In this document: positions 1 through 11,409 of the stretch, in pieces
How the letters are laid out: each line of letters starts with the position of its first letter
Position numbering within the stretch: position 1 is the first letter of the stretch
Assembly: GCA_034509755.1 (NCBI GenBank)
Contig: CM067552.1
Location: forward strand, 18,392,048 to 18,456,047
From: Anisodus tanguticus
Taxonomy: Eukaryota; Streptophyta; Magnoliopsida; Solanales; Solanaceae
Direction of reading: 5' to 3'
Length of the DNA: 64,000 bases
Translations under genes and position numbers: made by a program
The notes under the pieces: generated by a model
Told to the model about the DNA's origin: nothing
The model's input: only the letters and a program-made list of their open reading frames with translations
Database searches by the model: none

Positions 1-152
1 AATTCGTGATTTTTTGCGGTTTCGGTGGGTATCGGCACACGATTTTCTAGAATGAGGTCTACGGTTTTTGATTTGCCTAAAATTCACTCGGTCCATGAAA
101 AACAAAGCTTGTGATCGACACCCATTACTTCGTCATTGCCGACGTAGCGTAT

Positions 153-268
153 TATTACATTTCTAAACCAAGAAACTCAAATATTACATTTCGAATCAAG
201 AAACTCAAATATTACATTTCGAATCAAGAAACTCAATAATTACATTTCGAACCAAGAAACTCAATTTT
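153..268. repeat. Four-copy 29-bp subrepeat tract inside an A monomer (X1)
   Basis: The unit, of the form tctgaatcaagaaactcaaa plus tattacatt, is repeated four times; later copies read caataattac and then caatttt. Here each copy is spelled 28 bp because CTGAA appears as CGAA. Three extra copies turn a 178-bp A monomer into one of about 265 bp. Tracts of the same size occur in most X1 and X7 monomers, for example near 1,250-1,370, 3,000-3,110 and 4,090-4,210. Confidence 0.9.
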
Positions 269-424
269 ATTATTTTTTGCACTTTCGGTGGTTATTAGCT
301 CACATATTTTCTATAATCTTGTCACCGGTCTCTAATTAGCCCGAAATTCACCAGGTTCATGAAAAATAGGCTTGTGATTGACACGCATTACTTCATCTTG
401 GACGAAGTCGCTTATTATTGCATT

Positions 425-475
425 TCTAAGCTAAGGAACTCAAATTCATTCGATCGCCGATCTCGATTGGCTTAA
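425..475. repeat. 50-bp internal deletion in an X2 B monomer (recurrent marker)
   Basis: The sequence jumps from aactcaaattcatt to cgatcgccgatctc at 450/451, omitting the T-run, the gggtattaccacacatg segment and the ttctagaatc element present in full B monomers. The same junction occurs near 3,294, 4,384, 6,072, 8,910, 29,467 (altered), 31,705, 41,325, 43,015, 44,702, 46,395 and 48,085. It is absent from 11.4-29.1 kb, 34.2-40.9 kb and everything right of 48.1 kb. Confidence 0.9.
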
Positions 476-1815
476 AATTCACTCGATCCATCACAAAAAG
501 ACGTGATTGACACCCATAACTTCGTCATGGAAGACATCTCTTATTATTGCATTTCAAAGCCCGAAACTCAAATTCGTGATTTTTTGCAAGTTTCGGTGGG
601 TATTAGCACACAAATTTTCTAGAATGAGGTCGATGGTTTCGATTCTCGGTCCATGAAAAACAGGCTTGTGATCGATACCCATTATTTTGTAATGACCGAC
701 GTAGAGTATTATTACATTTCTAAACCAAGAAACTCAAATTCATTATTTTTTACACTTTCGATGGGTATTAGCACACATATTTTGTATAATCTTGTCACCG
801 GTCTCAAGTTAGCCGAAATTCACCAGGTTCATGAAAAATAGGCTTATAATTGACACGCATTACTTCATCTTGGACGACGTCGCTTATTATTGCATTTCTA
901 AGCTAAGTAACTCAAATTCATAATTTTTTTGCAATTTTAGTAGGTATTATTACCACACATGTTTTCTAGAATCCGGTCGCCGATCCGTTATTGGCTTAAA
1001 ATTCACTCGGTCCATCACAAAAAGACTTGTGATTGACACCCATAACTTCGTCATGGATGACATCGCTAAGTATTGCATTTCTAAGCCAAGAAACTCAAAT
1101 TCGTGATTTTTTGCGGTTTCGGTGGGTATCAAAGCACACGATTTTCTAGAATGAGGTCGACGGTTTTTGATTTGCCTAAAATTCACTCGGTCCATGAAAA
1201 ACAGGCTTGTGATCGACACCCATTACTTCGTAATTGCCGACCTAGCGTATTATTACATTTCTAAACCAAGAAACTCAAATATTACATTTCGAATCAAGAA
1301 GCTCAAATATTACATTTCGAATCAAGAAACTCAATAATTACATTTCGAACCAAGAAACTCAATTTCATTATTTTTTGCACTTTCGGTGGTTATTAGCTCA
1401 CATATTTTCTATAATCTTGTCACCGGTCTCTAATTAGCTTTGAAATTCACCAGGTTCATGAAAAATAGGCTTGTGATTGACACGCATTACTTCATCTTGG
1501 ACGAAGTCGCTTATTATTGCATTTCTAAGCTAAGGAACTCAAATTCATTATTTTTTTGCAATTTCGTCGGGTATTACCACACATGTTTTCTAGAATCCGG
1601 TCGCCGATCTCTCGATTGGCTTAAAATTCACTCGATCCATCACAAAAAGACGTGATTGACACCCATAACTTCGTCATGGACGACATCTCTTATTATTGCA
1701 TTTCAAAGCCCGAAACTCAAATTCGTGATTTTTTGCAGTTTCGGTGGGTATTAGCACACAAATTTTCTAGAATGAGGTCGATGGTTTCGATTCTCGGTCC
1801 ATGAAAAACAGGCTT

Positions 1816-1994
1816 GTGATCGACACCCATTATTTTGTAATGACCGACGTAGCGTATTATTACATTTCTAAACCAAGAAACTCAAATTCATTATTTTTTA
1901 CACTTTCGATGGGTATTAGCACACATATTTTGTATAATCTTGTCACCGGTCTCAAGTTAGCCCGAAATTCACCAGGTTCATGAAAAATAGGCTT
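1816..1994. repeat. Reference A-family monomer (no extra subrepeat)
   Basis: Example of the plain A monomer (class X4), 179 bp, phased at GTGATCGAC. Key features are gatcgacacccatta near the start, a ccgacgtagcg core, the phrase aaaccaagaaactcaaat, and the 3' part gtcaccggtctcaagttag leading into ccaggttcatgaaaaatagg. A monomers are the only family carrying the 29-bp subrepeat expansions. Subclasses used in this annotation: X1 (preceded by gaggtctacgg, core cgtcattgccgac), X4 (gtaatgaccgac), X7 (cgtaattgccgacctagcg) and X7b (cttcatgacctac or cttcatgaccgac). Confidence 0.9.
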
Positions 1995-2174
1995 ATAATT
2001 GACACGCATTACTTCATCTTGGACGACGTCGCTTATTATTGCATTTCTAAGCTAAGTAACTCAAATTGATAATTTTTTTGCAATTTCGGTAGGTATTACC
2101 ACGACATATTTTACGGAATCCGATCGTCTATATCGATTGGCTTAAAATTCACTCGGTCCATTACAAAAAGACTT
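1995..2174. repeat. Reference B-family monomer
   Basis: Example of the B monomer (class X5), 180 bp. It is recognised by gacacgcattacttcatc, ttggacgacgtcgc, the T-run ttttttgcaattt, the segment taggtattacc, and the 3' end ggcttaaaattcactcggtcc followed by atyacaaaaag. Subclasses: X2 (gacgaagtcgc), X5 (starts ATAATTGAC and has ctaagtaactc), and X8 (gacgcgcattac). The sequence cgacgtcg is an 8-bp palindrome present in most B copies. Confidence 0.9.
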
Positions 2175-2352
2175 GTGATTGACTCTCATAACTTCATCAT
2201 GGACGACATCGCTAAGTATTGCATTTCAAAGCCAAGAAACTCAAATTCATGATTTTTTGCGGTTTCGGTGGGTATTAGCACACGGATTTTCTTGAATGAG
2301 GTCGACGATTTCGATTCGCCTAAAATTTACTCGGTCCATGAAAAACAGGCTT
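2175..2352. repeat. Reference C-family monomer
   Basis: Example of the C monomer (class X6b), 178 bp. It is recognised by cataacttc followed by rtcatggacgacatcgc, tgcatttcaaagccaagaaac, gattttttgcrgtttcgg, the palindrome-bearing attttctagaatgagg (ttcttgaatgagg in this class) and the exit gcctaaaattcactcggtcc. Subclasses: X3 (acgtgattgac, followed by gaggtcgatgg; about 162 bp), X6a (gtcatggatgac), X6b (gactctcataac or gacactcataac) and X9 (gtcatggacgatatc). Confidence 0.9.
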
Positions 2353-2394
2353 GTGATCGACACCCATTACTTCTTCATGACCTACGTAGCGTAT

Positions 2395-2490
2395 TATTAC
2401 ATTTCTAAACCAAGAAACTCAAATATAACATTCGAATCAAGAAACTCAAATATTACATTTATGAACCAAGAAACTCAATTTCATTATTTT
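2395..2490. repeat. Three-copy 29-bp subrepeat tract in an X7b A monomer
   Basis: The same subrepeat is present in three copies (two extra), giving an A monomer of about 235 bp. The tract starts with an ATATAACATT copy (one base shorter than TATTACATTT) and has the variant acatttatgaacc in the last copy. The ATATAAC and TTATGAACC variants mark X7b monomers throughout the window, up to about 62,110. Confidence 0.88.
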
Positions 2491-2943
2491 TTGCACTTTC
2501 GGCGGTTATTAGCTCACATATTTTCTATAATCTTGTCACCGGTCTAAAGTTAGCCCGAAATTGACCAGGTTCATGAAAAATAGGATTGTGATTGACGCGC
2601 ATTACTTCATCTTGGACGACGTCGCTTATTATTGCATTTCTAAGCTAAGGAACTCAAATTCATTATTTTGTTGCAATTTCGTTGGGTATTACCACACATG
2701 TTTTCTAGAATCCGATCGCCGATCTCTAATTGGCTTAAAATTCACTCGGTCCATCACAAAAAGACTTGTGATTGACACCCATAACTTCGTCATGGACGAT
2801 ATCGCTAAGTATTGCATTTCTAAGCCAAGAAACTCAAATTCGTGATTTTTTGCGGTTTCGGTGGGTATCGACACGATTTTCTAGAATGAGGTCTACGGTT
2901 TTTGATTTGCCTAAAATTCACTCGGTCCATGAAAAACAGGCTT

Positions 2944-5731
2944 GTGATCGACACCCATTACTTCGTCATTGCCGACGTAGCGTATTATTACATTTCTAAA
3001 CCAAGAAACTCAAATATTACATTTCGAATCAAGAAACTCAAATATTACATTTCGAATCAAGAAACTCAATAATTACATTTTCGAACCAAGACACTCAATT
3101 TTATTATTTTTTGCACTTTCGGTGGTTATTAGCTCACATATTTTCTATAATCTTGTCACCGGTCTCTAATTAGCCCGAAATTCACCAAGTTCATGAAAAA
3201 TAGGCTTGTGATTGACACGCATTACTTCATCTTGGACGAAGTCGCTTATTATTGCATTTCTAAGCTAAGGAACTCAAATTCATTCGATCGCCGATCTCTC
3301 GATTGGCTTAAAATTCACTCGATCCATCACAAAAAGACGTGATTGACACCCATAACTTCGTCATGGAAGACATCTCTTATTATTGCATTTCAAAGCCCGA
3401 AACTCAAATTCGTGATTTTTTGCGGTTTCGGTGGGTATTAGCACACAAATTTTCTAGAATGAGGTCGATGGTTTCGATTCTCGGTCCATGAAAAACGAGC
3501 TTGTGATCGATACCCATTATTTTGTAATGACCGACGTAGAGTATTATTACATTTCTAAACCAAGAAACTCAAATTCATTATTTTTTACACTTTCGATGGG
3601 TATTAGCACACATATTTTGTATAATCTTGTCACCGGTCTCAAGTTAGCCCGAAATTCACCAGGTTCATGAAAAATAGGCTTATAATTGACACGCATTACT
3701 TCATCTTGGACGACGTCGCTTATTATTGCATTTCTAAGCTAAGTAACTCAAATTCATAATTTTTTTGCAATTTTAGTAGGTATTATTACCACACATGTTT
3801 TCTAGAATCCGGTCGCCGATCCGTTATTGGCTTAAAATTCACTCGGTCCATCACAAAAAGACTTGTGATTGACACCCATAACTTCGTCATGGATGACATC
3901 GCTAAGTATTGCATTTCTAAGCCAAGAAACTCAAATTCGTGATTTTTTGCGGTTTCGGTGGGTATCAAAGCACACGATTTTCTAGAATGAGGTCGACGGT
4001 TTTTGATTTGCCTAAAATTCACTCGGTCCATGAAAAACGGGCTTGTGATCGACACCCATTACTTCGTAATTGCCGACCTAGCGTATTATTACATTTCTAA
4101 ACCAAGAAACTCAAATATTACATTTCGAATCAAGAAGCTCAAATATTACATTTCGAATCAAGAAACTCAATAATTACATTTCGAACCAAGAAACTCAATT
4201 TCATTATTTTTTGCACTTTCGGTGGTTATTAGCTCACATATTTTCTATAATCTTGTCACCGGTCTCTAATTACCCCGAAATTCACCAGGTTCATGAAAAA
4301 TAGGCTTGTGATTGACACGCATTACTTCATCTTGGACGAAGTCGCTTATTATTGCATTTCTAAGCTAAGGAACTCAAATTCATTCGATCGCCGATCTCTC
4401 GATTGGCTTAAAATTCACTCGATCCATCACAAAAAGACGTGATTGACATCCATAACTTCGTCATGGAAGACATCTCTTATTATTGCATTTCAAAGCCCGA
4501 AACTCAAATTCGTGATTTTTTGCAGTTTCGGTGGGTATTAGCACACAAATTTTCTAGAATGAGGTCGATGGTTTCGATTCTCATCCATGAAAAACAGCTT
4601 GTGATCGATACCCATTATTTTGTAATGACCGACGTAGAGTATTATTACATTTCTAAACCAAGAAACTCAAATTCATTATTTTTTACACTTTCGATGGGTA
4701 TTAGCACACATATTTTGTATAATCTTGTCACCGGTCTCAAGTTAGCCCGAAATTCACCAGGTTCATGAAAAATAGGCTTATAATTGACACGCATTACTTC
4801 ATCTTGGACGACGTCGCTTATTATTGCATTTCTAAGCTAAGTAACTCAAATTCATAATTTTTTTGCAATTTCGGTAGGTATTACCGGACATATTTTCCGG
4901 AATCCGATCGTCTATATCCGATTGGCTTAAAATTCACTCGGTCCATTACAAAAAGACTTGTGATTGACTCTCATAACTTCATCGGGGACGACATCGCTAA
5001 GTATTGCATTTCAAAGCCAAGAAACTCAAATTCATGATTTTTTGCAGTTTCGGTGGGTATTAGCACACGGATTTTCTTGAATGAGGTCGACGATTTCGAT
5101 TCGCCTAAAATTTACTCGGTCCATGAAAAACAAGCTTGTGATCGACACCCATTACTTCTTCATGACCTACGTAGCGTATTATTACATTTCTAAACCAAGA
5201 AACTCAAATATAACATTTCGAATCAAGAAACTCAAATATTACATTTATGAACCAAGAAACTCAATTTCATTATTTTTTGCACTTTCGGCGGTTATTAGCT
5301 CACATATTTTCTATAATCTTGTCACCGGTCTAAAGTTAGCCCGAAATTGACCAGGTTCATGAAAAATAGGATTGTGATTGACGCGCATTACTTCATCTTG
5401 GACGACGTCGCTTATTATTGCATTTCTAAGCTAAGGAACTCAAATTCATTATTTTGTTGCAATTTCGTTGGGTATTACCACACATGTTTTCTAGAATCCA
5501 ATCGCCGATCTCTAATTGGCTTAAAATTCACTCGGTCCATCACAAAAAGACTTGTGATTGACACCCATAACTTCGTCATGGACGATATCGCTAAGTATTG
5601 CATTTCTAAGCCAAGAAACTCAAATTCGTGATTTTTTGCGGTTTCGGTGGGTATCGACACACGATTTTCTAGAATGAGGTCTACGGTTTTTGATTTGCCT
5701 AAAATTCACTCGGTCCATGAAAAACAGGCTT
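2944..5731. repeat. HOR unit 2 (15-mer, 2788 bp)
   Basis: Same monomer order as unit 1, but about 45 bp shorter because both X2 monomers carry the 50-bp deletion (junctions near 3,294 and 4,384). This is the only unit I saw with the deletion in both positions, which suggests local conversion of the second X2 by the first. Confidence 0.87.
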
Positions 5732-8570
5732 GTGATCGACACCCATTACTTCGTCATTGCCGACGTAGCGTATTATTACATTTCTAAACCAAGAAACTCA
5801 AATATTACATTTCGAATCAAGAAACTCAAATATTACATTTCGAATCAAGAAACTCAATAATTACATTTTCGAACCAAGAAACTCAATTTTATTATTTTTT
5901 GCACTTTCGGTGGTTATTAGCTCACATATTTTCTATAATCTTGTCACCGGTCTCTAATTAGCCCGAAATTCACCAGGTTCATGAAAAATAGGCTTGTGAT
6001 TGACACGCATTACTTCATCTTGGACGAAGTCGCTTATTATTGCATTTCTAAGCTAAGGAACTCAAATTCATTCGATCGCCGATCTCTCGATTGGCTTAAA
6101 ATTCACTCGATCCATCACAAAAAGACGTGATTGACACCCATAACTTCGTCATGGAAGACATCTCTTATTATTGCATTTCAAAGCCCGAAACTCAAATTCG
6201 TGATTTTTTGCGGTTTCGGTGGGTATTAGCACACAAATTTTCTAGAATGAGGTCGATGGTTTCGATTCTCGGTCCATGAAAAAAAAACAGGCTTGTGATC
6301 GATACCCATTATTTTGTAATGACCGACGTAGAGTATTATTACATTTCTAAACCAAGAAACTCAAATTCATTATTTTTTACACTTTCGATGGGTATTAGCA
6401 CACATATTTTGTATAATCTTGTCACCGGTCTCAAGTTAGCCCGAAATTCACCAGGTTCATGAAAAATAGGCTTATAATTGACACGCATTACTTCATCTTG
6501 GACGACGTCGCTTATTATTGCATTTCTAAGCTAAGTAACTCAAATTCATAATTTTTTTGCAATTTTAGTAGGTAATATTACCACACATGTTTTCTAGAAT
6601 CCATCGCCGATCCGTTATTGGCTTAAAATTCACTCGGTCCATCACAAAAAGACTTGTGATTGACACCCATAACTTCGTCATGGATGACATCGCTAAGTAT
6701 TGCATTTCTAAGCCAAGAAACTCAAATTCGTGATTTTTTGCAGTTTCGGTGGGTATCAGCACACTGATTTTCTAGAATGAGGTCTACGGTTTTTGATTTG
6801 CCTAAAATTCACTCGGTCCATGAAAAACAGGCTTGTGATCGACACCCATTACTTCGTCATTGCCGACGTAGCGTATTATTACATTTCTAAACCAAGAAAC
6901 TCAAATATTACATTTCTGAATCAAGAAACTCAAATATTACATTTCGAATCAAGAAAACTCAATAATTACATTTCGAACCAAGAAACTCAATTTTATTATT
7001 TTTTGCACTTTCGGTGGTTATTAGCTCACATATTTTCTATAATCTTGTCACCGGTCTCTAATTAGCCTGAAATTCACCAGGTTCATGAAAAATAGGCTTG
7101 TGATTGACACGCATTACTTCATCTTGGACGACGTCGCTTATTATTGCATTTCTAAGCTAAGGAACTCAAATTCATTATTTTTTTGCAATTTCGTTGGGTA
7201 TTACCACACATGTTTTCTAGAATCCGGTCGCCGATCTCTGATTGGCTTAAAATTCACTCGATCCATCACAAAAAGACGTGATTGACACCCATAACTTCGT
7301 CATGGACGACATCTCTTATTATTGCATTTCAAAGCCCGAAACTCAAATTCGTGATTTTTTGCGGTTTCGGTGGGTATTAGCACACAAATTTTCTAGAATG
7401 AGGTCGATGGTTTCGATTCTCGGTCCATGAAAAAAAGGCTTGTGATCGACACCCATTATTTTGTAATGACCGACGTAGCGTATTATTACATTTCTAAACC
7501 AAGAAACTCAAATTCATTATTTTTTACACTTTCGATGGGTATTAGCACACATATTTTGTATAATCTTGTCACCGGTCTCAAGTTAGCCCGAAATTCACCA
7601 GGTTCATGAAAAATAGGCTTATAATTGACACGCATTACTTCATCTTGGACGACGTCGCTTATTATTGCATTTCTAAGCTAAGTAACTCAAATTCATAATT
7701 TTTTTGCAATTTCGGTAGGTATTACCACACATATTTTCCGGAATCCGATCGTCTATATCCGATTGTCTTAAAATTCACTCGGTCCATTACAAAAAGACTT
7801 GTGATTGACTCTCATAACTTCATCGGGGACGACATCGCTAAGTATTGCATTTCAAAGCCAAGAAACTCAAATTCATGATTTTTTGCGGTTTCGGTGGGTA
7901 TTAGCACACGGATTTTCTTGAATGAGGTCGACGATTTCGATTCGCCTAAAATTTACTCGGTCCATGAAAAACAGGCTTGTGATCGACACCCATTACTTCT
8001 TCATGACCTACGTAGCGTATTATTACATTTCTAAACCAAGAAACTCAAATATAACATTCGAATCAAGAAACTCAAATATTACATTTATGAACCAAGAAAC
8101 TCAATTTCATTATTTTTTGCACTTTCGGCGGTTATTAGCTCACATATTTTCTATAATCTTGTCACCGGTCTAAAGTTAGCCCGAAATTGACCAGGTTCAT
8201 GAAAAATAGGATTGTGATTGACGCGCATTACTTCATCTTGGACGACGTCGCTTATTATTGCATTTCTAAGCTAAGGAACTCAAATTCATTATTTTGTTGC
8301 AATTTCGTTGGGTATTACCACACATGTTTTCTAGAATCCGGTCGCCGATCTCTAATTGGCTTAAAATTCACTCGGTCCATCACAAAAAGACTTGTGATTG
8401 ACACCCATAACTTCGTCATGGACGATAACGCTAAGTATTGCATTTCTAAGCCAAGAAACTCAAATTCGTGATTTTTTGCGGTTTCGGTGGGTATCAACAC
8501 ACTGATTTTCTAGAATGAGGTCTACGGTTTTTGATTTGCCTAAAATTCACTCGGTCCATGAAAAAGGCTT
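5732..8570. repeat. HOR unit 3 (15-mer, 2839 bp) with X1-type monomer in the X7 position
   Basis: The seventh monomer (from about 6,837) has X1 diagnostics (gaggtctacgg upstream, cgtcattgccgacgtagcg) where the other domain-1 units have X7 (gaggtcgacgg, cgtaattgccgacctagcg). The following X2 has gacgacgtcgc in place of gacgaagtcgc. This is a local replacement of X7 by X1 that keeps unit length. Confidence 0.85.
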
Positions 8571-11409
8571 GTGATCGACACCCATTACTTCGTCATTGCC
8601 GACATAGCGTATTATTACATTTCTAAACCAAGAAACTCAAATATTACATTTCGAATCAAGAAACTCAAATATTACATTTCGAATCAAGAAACTCAATAAT
8701 TACATTTCGAACCAAGAAACTCAATTTTATTATTTTTTGCACTTTCGGTGGTTATTAGCTCACATATTTTCTATAATCTTGTCACCGGTCTCTAATTAGC
8801 CCGAAATTCACCAGGTTCATGAAAAATAGGCTTGTGATTGACACGCATTACTTCATCTTGGACGAAGTCGCTTATTATTGCATTTCTAAGCTAAGGAACT
8901 CAAATTCATTCGATCGCCGATCTCTCGATTGGCTTAAAATTCACTCGATCCATCACAAAAAGACGTGATTGACACCCATAACTTCGTCATGGAAGACATC
9001 TCTTATTATTGCATTTCAAAGCCCGAAACTCAAATTCGTGATTTTTTGCAAGTTTCGGTGGGTATTAGCACACAAATTTTCTAGAATGAGGTCGATGGTT
9101 TCGATTCTCGGTCCATGAAAAACAGCTTGTGATCGATACCCATTATTTTGTAATGACCGACGTAGAGTATTATTACATTTCTAAACCAAGAAACTCAAAT
9201 TCATTATTTTTTACACTTTCGATGGGTATTAGCACACATATTTTGTATAATCTTGTCACCGGTCTCAAGTTAGCCCGAAATTCACCAGGTTCATGAAAAA
9301 TAGGCTTATAATTGACACGCATTACTTCATCTTGGACGACGTCGCTTATTATTGCATTTCTAAGCTAAGTAACTCAAATTCATAATTTTTTTGCAATTTT
9401 AGTAGGTATTATTACCACACATGTTTTCTAGAATCCGATCGCCGATCTCGTTATTGGCTTAAAATTCACTCGGTCCATTACAAAAAGACTTGTGATTGAC
9501 ACCCATAACTTCGTCATGGATGACATCGCTAAGTATTGCATTTCTAAGCCAAGAAACTCAAATTCGTGATTTTTTGCAGTTTCGGTGGGTATCAAAGCAC
9601 ACGATTTTCTAGAATGAGGTCGACGGTTTTTGATTTGCCTAAAATTCACTCGGTCCATGAAAAACGTGCTTGTGATCGACACCCATTACTTCGTAATTGC
9701 CGACCTAGCGTATTATTACATTTCTAAACCAAGAAACTCAAATATTACATTTCGAATCAAGAAGCTCAAATATTACATTTCGAATCAAGAAACTCAATAA
9801 TTACATTTCGAACCAAGAAACTCAATTTCATTATTTTTTGCACTTTCGGTGGTTATTAGCTCACATATTTTCTATAATCTTGTCACCGGTCTCTAATTAG
9901 CCCGAAATTCACCAGGTTCATGAAAAATAGGCTTGTGATTGACACGCATTACTTCACATTGGACGAAGTCGCTTATTATTGCATTTCTAAGCTAAGGAAC
10001 TCAAATTCATTATTTTTTTGCAATTTCGTCGGGTATTACCACACATGTTTTCTAGAATCCGGTCGCCGATCTCTCGATTGGCTTAAAATTCACTCGATCC
10101 ATCACAAAAAGACGTGATTGACACCCATAACTTCGTCATGGACGACATCTCTTATTATTGCATTTCAAAGCCCGAAACTCAAATTCGTGATTTTTTGCGG
10201 TTTCGGTGGGTATTAGCACACAAATTTTCTAGAATGAGGTCGATGGTTTCGATTCTCGGTCCATGAAAAACAGGCTTGTGATCGACACCCATTATTTTGT
10301 AATGACCGACGTAGCGTATTATTACATTTCTAAACCAAGAAACTCAAATTCATTATTTTTTACACTTTCGATGGGTATTAGCACACATATTTTGTATAAT
10401 CTTGTCACCGGTCTCAAGTTAGCCCGAAATTCACCAGGTTCATGAAAAATAGGCTTATAATTGACACGCATTACTTCATCTTGGACGACGTCGCTTATTA
10501 TTGCATTTCTAAGCTAAGTAACTCAAATTCATAATTTTTTTGCAATTTCGGTAGGTATTACCACACATATTTTTACGGAATCCGATCGTCTATATCTCGA
10601 TTGGCTTAAAATTCACTCGGTCCATTACAAAAATACTTGTGATTGACTCTCATAACTTCATCATGGACGACATCGCTAAGTATTGCATTTCAAAGCCAAG
10701 AAACTCAAATTCATGATTTTTTGCAGTTTCGGTGGGTATTAGCACACGGATTTTCTTGAATGAGGTCGACGATTTCGATTCGCCTAAAATTCACTCGGTC
10801 CATGAAAAACAGGCTTGTGATCGACACCCATTACTTCTTCATGACCTACGTAGCGTATTATTACATTTCTAAACCAAGAAACTCAAATATAACATTCGAA
10901 TCAAGAAACTCAAATATTACATTTATGAACCAAGAAACTCAATTTCATTATTTTTTGCACTTTCGGCGGTTATTAGCTCACATATTTTCTATAATCTTGT
11001 CACCGGTCTCAAGTTAGCCCGAAATTGACCAGGTTCATGAAAAATAGGATTGTGATTGACGCGCATTACTTCATCTTGGACGACGTCGCTTATTATTGCA
11101 TTTCTAAGCTAAGGAACTCAAATTCATTATTTTTTTGCAATTTCGTTGGGTATTACCACACATGTTTTCTAGAATCCGGTCGCCGATCTCTGATTGGCTT
11201 AAAATTCACTCGGTCCATCACAAAAAGACTTGTGATTGACACCCATAACTTCGTCATGGACGACATCGCTTATTATTGCATTTCTAAGCCAAGAAACTCA
11301 AATTCGTGATTTTTTGCGGTTTCGGTGGGTGATGCACACAGATTTTCTAGAATGAGGTCTACGGTTTTTGATTTGCCTAAAATTCACTCGGTCCATGAAA
11401 AACAGGCTT
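8571..11409. repeat. HOR unit 4 (15-mer, 2839 bp)
   Basis: Canonical 15-mer. The first X2 is deleted (junction near 8,910) and the second X2 is full length with the atttcgtcgggtatt variant near 10,025. The X9 monomer ends in gtttcggtgggtgatgcaca, a variant shared with the X9 monomers that precede the short X1s at 16.6, 20.6, 22.9 and 26.8 kb. Confidence 0.87.

Larger units (their letters stand above)
111..2943. repeat. HOR unit 1 (15-mer, 2833 bp)
   Basis: Canonical 15-mer. The first X2 has the 50-bp deletion (junction at 450/451) and the second X2 (from about 1,473) is full length. The second X2 carries the rare variant atttcgtcgggtatt near 1,565, which is otherwise seen only near 10,025 and 53,173. 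Confidence 0.88.
1..11409. repeat. HOR domain 1: 15-mer units of ~2.8 kb
   Basis: X1-to-X1 spacings are 2833, 2788, 2839 and 2839 bp. Monomer order per unit is X1 X2 X3 X4 X5 X6a X7 X2 X3 X4 X5 X6b X7b X8 X9, which is five A-B-C trimers. The first X2 in each unit carries a 50-bp internal deletion. The first 110 bases are the end of the preceding unit's X9 monomer. Confidence 0.9.

Noticed and set aside
153..268. Regular short repeats resembling a CRISPR array
   Set aside because: The copies are directly adjacent, with no unique spacers and no cas genes. It is a minisatellite expansion within a eukaryotic satellite.
950..1219. Recurrent minus-strand frames of 60-90 codons across C and B monomers
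   Set aside because: They overlap the plus-strand frames in the same repeats and recur with the same satellite period, as expected for tandem repeats rather than genes.
2640..2720. Possible CENP-B box in B monomers (aatttcgttgggtattacc)
   Set aside because: It shares TTCG and a few following bases with the box but lacks the required A and the CGGG core, and plants are not known to use a CENP-B box.
10014..10021. T-runs (tttttttgc) as transcription terminators or poly-A/T tails
   Set aside because: The T-run is part of every full-length B monomer and has no preceding hairpin or gene.
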